Below, piece after piece: positions 44,311 through 53,315 of a DNA stretch of 64,000 nucleotides. Made by a program: the position numbers and the translations under genes. Numbering within the stretch: the first letter of the stretch is position 1; each line of letters opens with the position of its first letter. The DNA lies in the NCBI RefSeq assembly GCF_016907315.1, contig NZ_JAFBBS010000001.1:1302001-1366000 (forward strand). The letters run 5' to 3'. The notes beneath the pieces are model-generated. The model saw only the letters and a program-made list of their open reading frames with translations, did not search any database and had not been told where the DNA came from. This DNA is from Microbacterium esteraromaticum (GTDB taxonomy: Bacteria > Actinomycetota > Actinomycetes > Actinomycetales > Microbacteriaceae).

Positions 44311-47300
44311 CGCTCCACTTCCAGATCCTTCTTGTTGTCCTTCGGTCGCACCGAGATCGGCAGCGTCACCGTCGCACCCTCGTGCGTCACGGTGAGCGTC
44401 TGCTTCGGCGCCACCTTCCGGCTGTCGAATCCGCTCACCATATCGGCCGTCACCTGCATCTGCGTCACGCGGTCGTCGCTCCACGCGACATCGAGCAGCA
44501 TGCCTGAGACGTCGAGTTCCTCACCACGCAGGTAGCGGGTCTTGGGAGTGGCGTCCTTCGACCAGCAGATCGACACGACCTCGGCGTCCGACGGCGCCGG
44601 ACGCACCGCGAAGGTGTTGGTCTTGCCGTAGTGATACAGGTTGAAGAAGCCGTCCGCCGCGATCTTCAGGTTCTCGCGTGCGTCCAGCATGTTCCACACG
44701 GTCTTGCCGTCCACCCGCAGCACGACGCGACTCGCGTCGCCCTCCTCGATCGCGCCCACCTCGATGAGATGGGTGCTGTCCGGCTCGATGACGGTGTTCG
44801 GGATGATGTCGAGCATCGTCTGGCCGGGAGACCAGCTCTGGAACTCGATCGTGTCCTCCTTGATGACGAACACATACCCGGTGTTCGAGTTCTGCCAGGC
44901 CGGAAGACCGGTCTGATCGGAGCGCACCTGGAAGCCGTACCAGCCGCCGTCGAACGTGCCGAAGTCCGCCTCGACCTGAAGCAGCTTCGAGCCGAATCGC
45001 TCGGCCTTGTAGCCGTACACGCCCTGTTCCGTCAGCTTCACGCCGTTCTCATCGACGGCGATCCCCTTCGCGACGCTCCAGTTCGCGGCATCCGTCAGCT
45101 GCTCGTCGAGCCGCTGAGTCGGATACTCCGCATCCGTGACCGTCACCGCGACCTGGGCGGTCAGCGACGGATCGGCGACGGATGCGGCAGTGATCGTTGT
45201 CGTCCCCGCGCTCACCCCGGCGATGCGGCCGTCGGCGACGGTCGCGATCGCGGGATCGGCGCTTGTCCAGCTGACGCGCGTGTCACTGGCGTCTTCCGGA
45301 GCGGTGGTCGCCTTGACCGTCCGGCGCTCGCCGGTGCGGAGGTCGAGCTTCTCGGAGTCGAGCACCACGCCCGTCACCGGCACATCCGAGAGCGAGAAGC
45401 CGATGTTGTCGATGTCGAGGCTCGTGAAGCCCTCGACGTAGAAGCCGACGCGACCGGCTGCCGCGGGTGCGGGATCCTTGCCCTCGAGCGACACCTTGCC
45501 ATTGGTGACGATGCGGATCGTGCCGTCCTGCACGGCGATGCGCACGTGCGAGGTGCGGCCGTTCGGAAGGCCCTCGCCGGCGGGCAGCACCTTCTCGGCG
45601 ACGATCTGCCAGTTGCTGTCGAAGATGGTCCAGGTGGGGCCGGCGTCGGCGTTGCGGTAGCGGATGTAGCCCCCGCGGTTCTGATGGCGGTTGTAGATCA
45701 GCAGATCGGACTTCACCGTGTCGCCCGCGGGCGGGGTGACGTCGAAGTCGAGCACGAACTCGCTGAAGTCCCTCGGCAGCAGGGCGTTGGCGCCGTTCAC
45801 GATGCGGTAGACCTTGTTGCCGCTCGCATCCGTCTGGATGCTGCGGTTGGGGTCGGTCGGCCAGCCGTTCGCGCCCGATTCGAAGTCGGTGAAGTGCAGC
45901 ACGCCGTCACCCTCCGAGACGATCACCTCGATGGTGGCCGTCTTGGCGGAGTCCGACTTCGCCGTCGCCGTGATCGTCGTGGCGCCAGGGCCCACGCCGA
46001 GCACGATGCCCTTGTCGTTCACGGTGACGACCGATGTGTCGGCCGAGGCGTAGGTGAACTCGGCACCCGACGCGTTCCACGGCAGCGGGACCGCGCGGAG
46101 GCGCACCTCGTCACCGGCGTCGAGCAGCAGCTTCTCGCTGTCGAAGGCGACCGCCTCCAAGTCGATGCTCTCGGGCGACTGGGAGTGGCCGATATGGCCC
46201 TGCAGCCCGATCTTGTCGAAGGCGATGGCCTCGAACCCGGGGATCTTCGTGAAGACCTCGGAGTCGGCTTTCAGCGTGTAGTCGCCGTTCGCCGCATCGA
46301 CGAAGCCGGGGTCGGCTGTGGCGACCATGTTGACACCGTAGTTGAGCAGGTTCTTGCCGTCTTTCGCGCCCTGATCGTTGATGCCGGCGATCGGCTTGCG
46401 GTTCGGGTTCCAGACGACGTTCTTCGCGAACGTGCTGTGGTTCGGGTAGTAGTGGTCGTCCTCGAAGAAGTGCCCGAGCTCGGGGTACTTCTCGAGGTAC
46501 GGGGTTCCGACGAAGTCGTTGTTCTCCTCGAAGACGCGCTTCCACTCCGGCATGTACGAACGGTCGACCACGTTGCCCTCCTGGTCGCCCATCCACTGCT
46601 CGTAGTTGTCGTAGGGCGCGAAGGCGTCGACGAAGACGTTGTTCGTCGCGGAGATGTAGTCGGCGGACCCGCTCTTGATCGCCGCGTTGCCCATGTTGAC
46701 GAACACGTTCTTCTCGATCGTGAGGTCCCACGTGAAGTTGTCGGCGTAGATGCCCTCGACGCCGGCCATGCCGACCCCGATGTCGTGGAAGTGGTTCTCG
46801 CGGAACACGTGGCCGCGCTGCTGCGGGGTCATGCCCGAGTTCATGTAGATCGCACCCAGGTCGTTGAACATCTTGCAGACGTCGTACACCTCGTTGCGCT
46901 CGAACAGGTGGTCGTTGCCGTGCACGATGATGCCGGGGTGCGGTGCGTCGTGGATCTTGTTGTTCTTGGCGACGTTGCCGACGCCGTCGAACATCACGCC
47001 GGGGTTGTAGGCCTTGTGGTAGTACGCGAAGTCGGCGATCTCAGAGTTCTGCACCCGGTTGCGCCCTGGCGCGAGGGTCTTCTTGTCGCCGCCCTGCAGC
47101 ACGACGCCGACACCGCCGACGTGAGTGATCCGCGAGTCGGTGACCGCGTGGTCGCGTCCGCCCCTGTTGATCGGGATGCCGTCGTACGTGTACCTGCCCG
47201 GCGAGTTGATCAGCACACCGCCGTCGGTGAAGTTGCGGATGTCGGCGTGCGAGATGGTGACGTTCGACCCGCCGAGGACGACGGCCGCGGTCGCCCTGCC

Positions 47301-48362
47301 GTACTCCATGACGATGTCGTCGAAGGTGATGTGCGAGGCATCCTCGGCGCGGATCATCGGCTCGTCGAGCGTGGTGACCGTCACGTCGCCGCGGCCCTGG
47401 GTGAAGGCGGCGTTCGGGATGAGGTAGAGCTTGCCGGCGTCGCGATCGATGTAGTACTCACCGGGAGCGTCGAGCTCTTCGAGAAGGTTCTGCGCGAAGT
47501 GGAAGTCAGGGAACCAGCTCTTCATGATTCCGGACATCTCGCCGTAGCGCAGCGTGATGGTCTTGGCGGCCGTGTCGATCTTCTCGATCTTGTTGTACGA
47601 CCATTCCCAGCTGTAGCCGAAGATGCCGTCGAGCCAGATGTCCTTCGCCGCCGTCCAGTGCTTGGGGCGGTCGTAGGTGTAGGCGAACGTGCCACCGCGC
47701 TCCTGCAGGTCGGCGTCGCTGCGGGTGGGGCCGGGGTCGATGATGTCGCCCATCTGCACGGTGGGAGTCGCGGCGTCGGCGTTGGGCCAGCGGGCGAGAG
47801 TCATGCCCTGCCCCTCGATGAACAGCTCCATCGGCGGGGTCTCGCTGACGTCGTTCGCCTTCCAGTATCCGTGCCTGCTCAGCTGGCCGTAATCGGTGAG
47901 GCCCATGGCCTCGAGGTCGATCTCGAGCACCTTGTCTCGCGCGCTCGCCTCGACGATGCGCTCGGTGACCGCGGTGTCGGAGACCTTCGAGAACCGGTCG
48001 CGCGGCAGATCGCGCCCTCCCGTCAGGGTCGCCGTCTCGCCGGGGTACGAGCGGTACTCGATGGGCGCGTCGGCGGTGCCCGAGTCGTCTGCGCCGAGCA
48101 GGAACGACGAGCTGCGCTGGTACTCGCCCTCGCGCAGCAGGACGGTCATTCCCTCGGGCAGGCCGGTGTCGCCTTTGAGTTGGCGGATGCGGTCGCGCGC
48201 GCCTTCGAGTGTGGCCAGAGGTGCATCGATGGACCCCGCTGCGCTGTCGTCACCTCCCGGTGCCACATACAGTGTCGGTCCGTCGGCGGCCGACGCGGGC
48301 GCGACCGCGAAGGCCGTGCCGATCATCGCCGCGATCGCAGCTGCTGCAAGTGCACGCTTCAT
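44301..48362 (-). CDS. Secreted 1353-aa right-handed beta-helix protein with Ig-like and jellyroll modules, probable glycosidase
   Basis: Signal peptide 1-25 (MKRALAAAAIAAMIGTAFAV...ASAAD). Residues ~30-700 begin LYVAPGGDDSAAGSIDAPLATLEGARDRIR and continue in Asn/Gly-rich beta-helix turns (NVTISHADIRNFTDGGV, NVFVNMGNAAIKSG), as in GH141, GH120 and related polysaccharide enzymes. Next come a BIG2-like domain (~745-820), a concanavalin/DUF1080-like domain (~825-990), another BIG2 (~995-1075), another jellyroll (~1085-1255) and a C-terminal bacterial Ig-like domain (~1268-1350). There is no sortase motif. GH141 includes alpha-L-fucosidases, which would suit the fucose genes nearby, but the family call is tentative. 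Confidence 0.8.
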   Translation of the reverse strand: MKRALAAAAIAAMIGTAFAVAPASAADGPTLYVAPGGDDSAAGSIDAPLATLEGARDRIRQLKGDTGLPEGMTVLLREGEYQRSSSFLLGADDSGTADAPIEYRSYPGETATLTGGRDLPRDRFSKVSDTAVTERIVEASARDKVLEIDLEAMGLTDYGQLSRHGYWKANDVSETPPMELFIEGQGMTLARWPNADAATPTVQMGDIIDPGPTRSDADLQERGGTFAYTYDRPKHWTAAKDIWLDGIFGYSWEWSYNKIEKIDTAAKTITLRYGEMSGIMKSWFPDFHFAQNLLEELDAPGEYYIDRDAGKLYLIPNAAFTQGRGDVTVTTLDEPMIRAEDASHITFDDIVMEYGRATAAVVLGGSNVTISHADIRNFTDGGVLINSPGRYTYDGIPINRGGRDHAVTDSRITHVGGVGVVLQGGDKKTLAPGRNRVQNSEIADFAYYHKAYNPGVMFDGVGNVAKNNKIHDAPHPGIIVHGNDHLFERNEVYDVCKMFNDLGAIYMNSGMTPQQRGHVFRENHFHDIGVGMAGVEGIYADNFTWDLTIEKNVFVNMGNAAIKSGSADYISATNNVFVDAFAPYDNYEQWMGDQEGNVVDRSYMPEWKRVFEENNDFVGTPYLEKYPELGHFFEDDHYYPNHSTFAKNVVWNPNRKPIAGINDQGAKDGKNLLNYGVNMVATADPGFVDAANGDYTLKADSEVFTKIPGFEAIAFDKIGLQGHIGHSQSPESIDLEAVAFDSEKLLLDAGDEVRLRAVPLPWNASGAEFTYASADTSVVTVNDKGIVLGVGPGATTITATAKSDSAKTATIEVIVSEGDGVLHFTDFESGANGWPTDPNRSIQTDASGNKVYRIVNGANALLPRDFSEFVLDFDVTPPAGDTVKSDLLIYNRHQNRGGYIRYRNADAGPTWTIFDSNWQIVAEKVLPAGEGLPNGRTSHVRIAVQDGTIRIVTNGKVSLEGKDPAPAAAGRVGFYVEGFTSLDIDNIGFSLSDVPVTGVVLDSEKLDLRTGERRTVKATTAPEDASDTRVSWTSADPAIATVADGRIAGVSAGTTTITAASVADPSLTAQVAVTVTDAEYPTQRLDEQLTDAANWSVAKGIAVDENGVKLTEQGVYGYKAERFGSKLLQVEADFGTFDGGWYGFQVRSDQTGLPAWQNSNTGYVFVIKEDTIEFQSWSPGQTMLDIIPNTVIEPDSTHLIEVGAIEEGDASRVVLRVDGKTVWNMLDARENLKIAADGFFNLYHYGKTNTFAVRPAPSDAEVVSICWSKDATPKTRYLRGEELDVSGMLLDVAWSDDRVTQMQVTADMVSGFDSRKVAPKQTLTVTHEGATVTLPISVRPKDNKKDLEVERCG

Positions 48363-48413
48363 TGCGTCTCCGATTGCTCTCTGGGGAGTGGGCCGATCGG
48401 ACGACCCATCGGG

Positions 48414-48442
48414 AGCCTAGCTAATCGATAATCGCTAATCAA
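48414..48442 (-). promoter_or_regulatory. Promoter of the beta-helix operon with GntR-type operator in the spacer
   Basis: TTGATT (48442-48437), a 17-bp spacer and TAGGCT (48419-48414). The operator, reading GATTAGCGATTATCGATTAG on the minus strand (48440-48421), fills the spacer, the same layout as at 35403-35432. Confidence 0.68.
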
Positions 48443-48534
48443 GGATGGATCTGGCGTCCGTCCGAGACATGAACTGCACACTTCTTTACATTTGCCCTCA
48501 CAATCTCTCGTTACTTGATCGTGACTGATTGCAG

Positions 48535-48570
48535 TTGACCCGACCGTCGCAGTCCGAAACACTGGTGTTT
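48535..48570 (+). promoter_or_regulatory. Possible promoter of the second CUT1 operon with a 14-bp palindrome
   Basis: TTGACC (48535-48540), a 17-bp spacer and AACACT (48558-48563). AAACACTGGTGTTT (48557-48570) is palindromic except for its two central bases and overlaps the -10. It differs from the other operators in the window. Confidence 0.45.
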
Positions 48571-48624
48571 CCGCGATACCCGCACTCATCGCCGAGAATC
48601 TCGAAGGCCAAGGATGTCCATTTC

Positions 48625-49545
48625 ATGACACAAGTACCCATTTCTTCACAGAAGACGACGGGTCATCGCCCCCGGCGACTGACAGACGGGATGTTCGCCC
48701 TCCTGCTGACCGCGCCCGGGCTCGCCCTTCTGGCCGCTGTCGTCGTGTACCCCCTGATCACCGCGCTCATCACCGCGTTCTACAAGCAGAGCCTCGTGGA
48801 GCCGGGCCGCGAGTTCGTCGGTTTCGACAACATCGTCGATGTCCTGAGCGGCGACTTCTTCACACTGCTCAGCCAGACCATCGTCTTCACGCTCGGCACG
48901 ACCATCGCGCCGTTCGTGATCGGCTTCGGTCTCGCGCTGGCGCTGAACACGAAGATCCGCGGCGCCAAGGTGCTGCGTGGTCTCATGCTGGTCCCGTGGC
49001 TCATTCCGGGCGTCGTGGTCTCGTTCCTCTGGATGTGGATCTTCAACGCCAACTACGGCGTCATGAATGCGCTGCTCGAGTCGGTCGGCCTCATCGACGC
49101 GCCGCAGGCCTGGCTCGCGGATCCGACCACGGCCATGATCGCCGTGATCGTCGCGAAGACCTGGCAGTCGTTCCCCTGGATGATGGTCATGCTGCTCGCC
49201 GGACTGCAGACGGTTCCGCCCGAGCTGCACGAGGCGGCCGAGATCGACGGCGCCGGCACCGTCCGCCGCTTCTTCTCGATCACCGTCCCCCAGATGAGCG
49301 GCATCATCGGCCTCGTGCTGCTGCTCGAGTTCATCTGGAACTTCCAGCACTTCGACATCATCTACGTGCTCACCGGCGGCGGACCCGCCGGCTCCACCGA
49401 GACCTTCGCCACCGCGGTGTACGAGACCGCCTTCGACGGCTTCGACCTCGGCAAGGCCGGCGCCCTCGGCCTGCTGTGGATGGTGCTGCTGATGGGACTC
49501 GTCGTCGTCTACGTCCGCTTTTCCGAGAAGGGGGAGAAGCGATGA
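48625..49545 (+). CDS. CUT1 sugar ABC transporter permease 1
   Basis: 306 residues with six membrane segments and the EAA loop ELHEAAEIDGAGTVRRFFSITVPQM. ATG 48625 has AAGGA about ten bases upstream. First gene of an operon permease-permease-binding protein-BNR_4 enzyme-FAD oxidoreductase. No ATPase gene is present. Confidence 0.92.
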   Translation: MTQVPISSQKTTGHRPRRLTDGMFALLLTAPGLALLAAVVVYPLITALITAFYKQSLVEPGREFVGFDNIVDVLSGDFFTLLSQTIVFTLGTTIAPFVIGFGLALALNTKIRGAKVLRGLMLVPWLIPGVVVSFLWMWIFNANYGVMNALLESVGLIDAPQAWLADPTTAMIAVIVAKTWQSFPWMMVMLLAGLQTVPPELHEAAEIDGAGTVRRFFSITVPQMSGIIGLVLLLEFIWNFQHFDIIYVLTGGGPAGSTETFATAVYETAFDGFDLGKAGALGLLWMVLLMGLVVVYVRFSEKGEKR

Positions 49546-50447
49546 CCGCGCTGCTCACCGAACCGCCCGCCGTGGCATCCGCCCCGCCCGCTCAGCCGCC
49601 CCGCAAGCGCCGCGTGCGTGCCGACCATCGTGCCGTGACCGTCAGCGCCTGGGTCGCCGTCGTCGTGTTCGGCGGTTTCGCGCTGCTCCCGGTGTACTGG
49701 CTGCTCTCGACATCGCTCACACCGCGCACCGAGGTCTTCTCGTACCCGCCGCGCCTGTTCCCCTCCGAGATCAGCTTCGACGCGTACCTCGCCCTCGCGA
49801 ACAACCCCGCCCTGTTCGGCTATCTCCGCAACAGCATCATCGTCTCGGTGATCACCGCCGTGCTGTCGGTCATCGTCTCGGCCTACATGGGATACGCGTT
49901 CTCGAAGTTCCGCTACCGCGGTCGGCGCAGCCTGATGTACTTCGTGCTCGCCTCGCAGATGTTCCCCCAGGCGCTGCTGCTGATCACGCTCTACAGCGTC
50001 TTCGCCGCCTACGGACTGCTCAACAGCTACGCCGCGCTGGTGCTGTCGTTCACGACGTTCACCCTGCCCCTGTGCGTGTGGATGCTGAAGGGCTTCTTCG
50101 ACACGATCCCCGACGAGCTCATCGAGGCCGCCCTGGTCGATGGAGCCTCGCGCATGCGCATCATCCACTCCATCGTGCTGCCCCTCGCCGCACCCGGTCT
50201 GATCGCCGCGGGCCTGTTCGCGTTCGTGCGCGGCTGGAACGACTTCATCTTCGCGCTGACCCTCGCCGGTCCTGACAAGCAGACCCTGCCGCCAGGGCTC
50301 GTGAACACGTTCATCGGCGAGGCCTCGACAGCCTGGCCCGAACTGATGGCCGCCTCGCTGGTCGTCTCGCTGCCTGTCGCGATCGCCTTCATCGCTCTGC
50401 AGCGCTACCTCGTCGGCGGTATGACCGCCGGTGCCGTCAAGGGCTGA
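49542..50447 (+). CDS. CUT1 sugar ABC transporter permease 2
   Basis: 301 residues, six membrane segments after a Pro/Ala-rich N-terminus. The EAA loop is ELIEAALVDGASRMRIIHSIVLPLAAP. It overlaps the first permease as ATGA and pairs with it to form the channel. Confidence 0.92.
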   Translation: MTALLTEPPAVASAPPAQPPRKRRVRADHRAVTVSAWVAVVVFGGFALLPVYWLLSTSLTPRTEVFSYPPRLFPSEISFDAYLALANNPALFGYLRNSIIVSVITAVLSVIVSAYMGYAFSKFRYRGRRSLMYFVLASQMFPQALLLITLYSVFAAYGLLNSYAALVLSFTTFTLPLCVWMLKGFFDTIPDELIEAALVDGASRMRIIHSIVLPLAAPGLIAAGLFAFVRGWNDFIFALTLAGPDKQTLPPGLVNTFIGEASTAWPELMAASLVVSLPVAIAFIALQRYLVGGMTAGAVKG

Positions 50448-50489
50448 CCCGCCCGCCCCTCCCCTCCATCACTCGAAGAAGAGAGAATC

Positions 50490-51818
50490 ATGTCCCACCC
50501 CACCCCCTCCCTCTCGCGTCGCCAGCTGCTGCAGTTCGCAGGACTCGGCACCGCAGGCCTGCTGCTGGCCGGCTGCATGCCCAGCGGCGGATCCGCCGGT
50601 GGCGCCCCAGCCGCATCAAGCGGCTCGCTGAAGCCCGGCGGGTTCACCGCGGCCGACTTCGACTTCGCCAGCTGGTCGCTCACCGAAGAGGCCGCCGCTC
50701 CGGCGATCCGCGCCCTTCTCGACGGCTACGCGAAGAAGAGCAAGGTCGACATCACCGAGGTGTCGTTCCCCTACAACGAGTACTTCAAGCAGCTGATGCT
50801 GCAGGTGCGCGGCGGCCAGTTCTCGGGCGCGGCCCACGTCGACGTCGCCTGGCTCGCGTCGCTGGCCGCCCTCGGCAAGCTCGAAGACGTCTCCGCATTC
50901 ACCAAGGACCGCGGCTACACCGCCTCGTCGCTCGAAGCCGCGCAGTTCGACGGCGTGCAGTACGGCTTCCCCTGGACCATCGGCGCCATCGGACTGGTGA
51001 CCAACTCCGAGCTGATCCAGAAGGCCGGCATCGACGAGTTCCCCGTCACGGTCGACGAGTACGAGGGCGCGCTCAAGAAGCTGAAGGGACTCGGCGGAGG
51101 CCTGATCCCCTACGCCGCGTCGACGAAGGCCGCCCAGCTCAAGGACATCCTCATCTGGATGGAGACCTTCGGCAGCCCGCTCGTGAAGGACGGCAAGGTC
51201 GCCATCGGCGATGACGCCTCGATCGAAGCGGTCACCTGGTACAAGTCGCTGTACGACCAGGGCCTGATCGCTGCAGACGTCGACCGCTTCGACGCCCGCG
51301 CGCTGTTCTCGCAGGGCCGGGCGGCCATCTACGACGACGCACCCGTCGGCCGCAACGCTGTGGTGAAGGACTCGCCCGACGCCAAGCTCGGCGAGAAGCT
51401 CGTCGCAGAGTCGCGCCCCGTGCTCAAGAAGGGCGACACCCCTCGTGCGCTGGTCTGGGGCGGCGCGATCGTCGTCGTCGGCGGCGCGGGCGGCGACGCG
51501 ACCGGAACCGCGGCCGAGTTCGGGCAGTGGGCCACGAGCGACCTCGACGCGGTCATCGCCGACTACGAGGTGCGCGGACTGCCGCCGGTGATCGAGAAGG
51601 CCCAGAGCTCCGAGGCGGTCACCTCCGACGCGTTCGGCGCTCGCTTCGCCGAGAAGATCACCGCAACGGCGACCGTGAACCCGTTCTGGCAGTACCCCGA
51701 GTACGCCCAGGTCGAGACCGCCATCGCCGAGCGCGTGCAGGCGGTGCTGGTCGGCCAGCAGAGCCCGAAGGATGCCATGACCCAGGCCGGCGAGGCCGCA
51801 CAGAAGCTGATCGGCTGA
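50490..51818 (+). CDS. Extracellular solute-binding lipoprotein, family 1, with Tat-type signal
   Basis: 442 residues. The N-terminus has twin Arg (SRRQLLQFAG) and lipobox LLAGCMP, so it is probably exported folded by Tat and lipid-anchored. The mature part has the family 1 sugar-binding fold. Placing the binding protein after the permeases differs from the first CUT1 operon. It abuts the BNR_4 gene (TGATG). Confidence 0.91.
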   Translation: MSHPTPSLSRRQLLQFAGLGTAGLLLAGCMPSGGSAGGAPAASSGSLKPGGFTAADFDFASWSLTEEAAAPAIRALLDGYAKKSKVDITEVSFPYNEYFKQLMLQVRGGQFSGAAHVDVAWLASLAALGKLEDVSAFTKDRGYTASSLEAAQFDGVQYGFPWTIGAIGLVTNSELIQKAGIDEFPVTVDEYEGALKKLKGLGGGLIPYAASTKAAQLKDILIWMETFGSPLVKDGKVAIGDDASIEAVTWYKSLYDQGLIAADVDRFDARALFSQGRAAIYDDAPVGRNAVVKDSPDAKLGEKLVAESRPVLKKGDTPRALVWGGAIVVVGGAGGDATGTAAEFGQWATSDLDAVIADYEVRGLPPVIEKAQSSEAVTSDAFGARFAEKITATATVNPFWQYPEYAQVETAIAERVQAVLVGQQSPKDAMTQAGEAAQKLIG

Positions 51819-53224
51819 TGGGCATCCCGATGTCTCGTCGTCGCACCGTCCTGGCCGCCGCTGCCCTCTCGGCCGTGACCGCTGCCGGCCTCGCGCCGGC
51901 TGCCGTCGCCGCTGTGCACCCCACCCATGTCGAGACGGTTCCGTTCACCGTCGACGGCTCCAACCAGTCCGGCTGGTGGAACCCCCTCGCCGTGGTGGAC
52001 GACATCACGTACTTCGCGTACAACGTCCCCGCAGGCGTGAACCGGCACGAGGTGCATCTCGCATCGCGTTCCGCCGCCGGCGAGTGGACATCCGGATGCC
52101 TCCGGCTCGACACGGGCGCATGCGCGAACTACCTGAACGACAACGGCCACAACCAGCCGTCGATCGCGATCGACGGCGCGGGCGACATCCATGTCTTCGC
52201 CTCGATGCATCACGAGGACTGGAACTACTTCCGCTCCACGACCCCCGGTGACGTCACCTCGCTCGTCGAGGTCAGTGCCGAGCTGCCCGATCAGGGCGGC
52301 ACCATCTCGTACCCGATCACCTCGGTCGGTCCCGACGGAGACGTGTGGCTCATGGTCCGGACGGGCCCTGACACGCAGGCGCGCCGCGACGGAGTGCTCT
52401 ACCACTACGACCTCGCCACCGGGGCGTGGGAGCGCGAGACCGTGATCGCCTCGGCGACGAACTTCTCGGTCTACCCCGACGACCTGATCGTCGATGACGA
52501 CAACAAGGTGCACGTACTGTGGGAGTGGCACCGCTGGGCCGCAGGCCCGTACCGCCACCTCGGCTCCTACGCGATCTGGGATCCGCAGACGCGGTCGTTC
52601 GCCGATATCGCCGGCAACGCGCTGCCCGCCCCTATCAGGCCGAGCACTCCTGGGCAGGTCGTCTTCCAGCCGTTCACCGGGGGTGAGGACATGAACAGCA
52701 CGACGCCGGCGTTCCAGACCGCCAAGATGGCGGTCAAGGACGGTCGCCTCGACAGCGTCGTGTACCGCTACACGGCCGACGGCTCGACGCGCTTCGACCT
52801 GCTCCGCGCCACCTGGAGCGGCACGGAGTGGCAGCGTGAGACGCTCATCGATGTCGACGCCCTCGGCGCCGACATCGACACGATCGCCGCGATGGATGCC
52901 ACGGCGCACGGCTCGAAGAGCCGCGCCTACGCCGTGCTGTCGGTGCCGGTGTGCGGTGTCGCAACGAGCCAGGTCGTGATGCTCGAGTCGGCCAAGGGCC
53001 GCACCGGGTGGGCGATCGAGGCGATCGGCGACCCGATGCGCGGGCAGCAGCGCCTGCGCGCCGCGACGGCCGACGACGGCACCGACGTGCTCTATCTGAG
53101 CGCACCGGCGACCGCGGGCGGCGGCACCCTGCGCTACGCCGAGGTGCCGCGCTCCGGTCAGAAGCGCACCGGCGGCTCACTCGCGCAGATCGTCGCCGAC
53201 CTGCGCGCGGACTGCGCGCCCTGA
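51818..53224 (+). CDS. Secreted BNR_4-type beta-propeller glycan enzyme (rhamnosidase/lyase superfamily)
   Basis: 468 residues. A Tat-like signal peptide (MSRRRTVLAAAALSAV...AVAA) is followed by a seven-bladed propeller-type fold. The segment GHNQPSIAIDGAGDIHVFASMHHEDWNYFRS is the conserved His/Asn region of BNR_4 proteins, the fold shared by GH145 alpha-L-rhamnosidases and by ulvan and L-Rha-alpha-1,4-GlcA lyases (PL24/25/42). It should therefore act outside the cell on a rhamnose-glucuronate or similar linkage. Hydrolase or lyase activity cannot be told from sequence alone. It starts on the last base of the binding-protein stop codon and is followed by a strong hairpin. Confidence 0.8.
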   Translation: MGIPMSRRRTVLAAAALSAVTAAGLAPAAVAAVHPTHVETVPFTVDGSNQSGWWNPLAVVDDITYFAYNVPAGVNRHEVHLASRSAAGEWTSGCLRLDTGACANYLNDNGHNQPSIAIDGAGDIHVFASMHHEDWNYFRSTTPGDVTSLVEVSAELPDQGGTISYPITSVGPDGDVWLMVRTGPDTQARRDGVLYHYDLATGAWERETVIASATNFSVYPDDLIVDDDNKVHVLWEWHRWAAGPYRHLGSYAIWDPQTRSFADIAGNALPAPIRPSTPGQVVFQPFTGGEDMNSTTPAFQTAKMAVKDGRLDSVVYRYTADGSTRFDLLRATWSGTEWQRETLIDVDALGADIDTIAAMDATAHGSKSRAYAVLSVPVCGVATSQVVMLESAKGRTGWAIEAIGDPMRGQQRLRAATADDGTDVLYLSAPATAGGGTLRYAEVPRSGQKRTGGSLAQIVADLRADCAP

Positions 53225-53259
53225 CCCGCACCGCTGAACCCATCACCCGTGACACCCCC

Positions 53260-53287
53260 GGCGGGTGCCGGCCCGCCGGCACCCGCC
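53260..53287 (+). terminator. Hairpin between the BNR_4 and FAD oxidoreductase genes
   Basis: A perfect 12-bp stem (GGCGGGTGCCGG at 53260-53271 with 53276-53287), loop CCCG, within the 91-bp gap. It may reduce expression of the cytoplasmic oxidoreductase relative to the upstream genes. Confidence 0.62.
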
Positions 53288-53315
53288 ACCCTCAGAACCC
53301 AGGAGAACCCCTGCC

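Larger units (their letters stand above)
48363..48624. other. 262-bp divergent control region between the beta-helix gene and the second CUT1 operon
   Basis: It contains the GntR-type operator/promoter for the minus-strand gene (48414-48442), a possible plus-strand promoter (48535-48563) and a palindrome AAACACTGGTGTTT (48557-48570) over its -10. No gene is supported here. Confidence 0.65.

Noticed and set aside
44631..48431. Very long open frame on the plus strand opposite the beta-helix gene
   Set aside because: It is rich in Val/Arg/Asp/Gly with no domain signature and no ribosome binding site. It mirrors the GC-biased codons of the real minus-strand gene, which has a signal peptide and clear domains.
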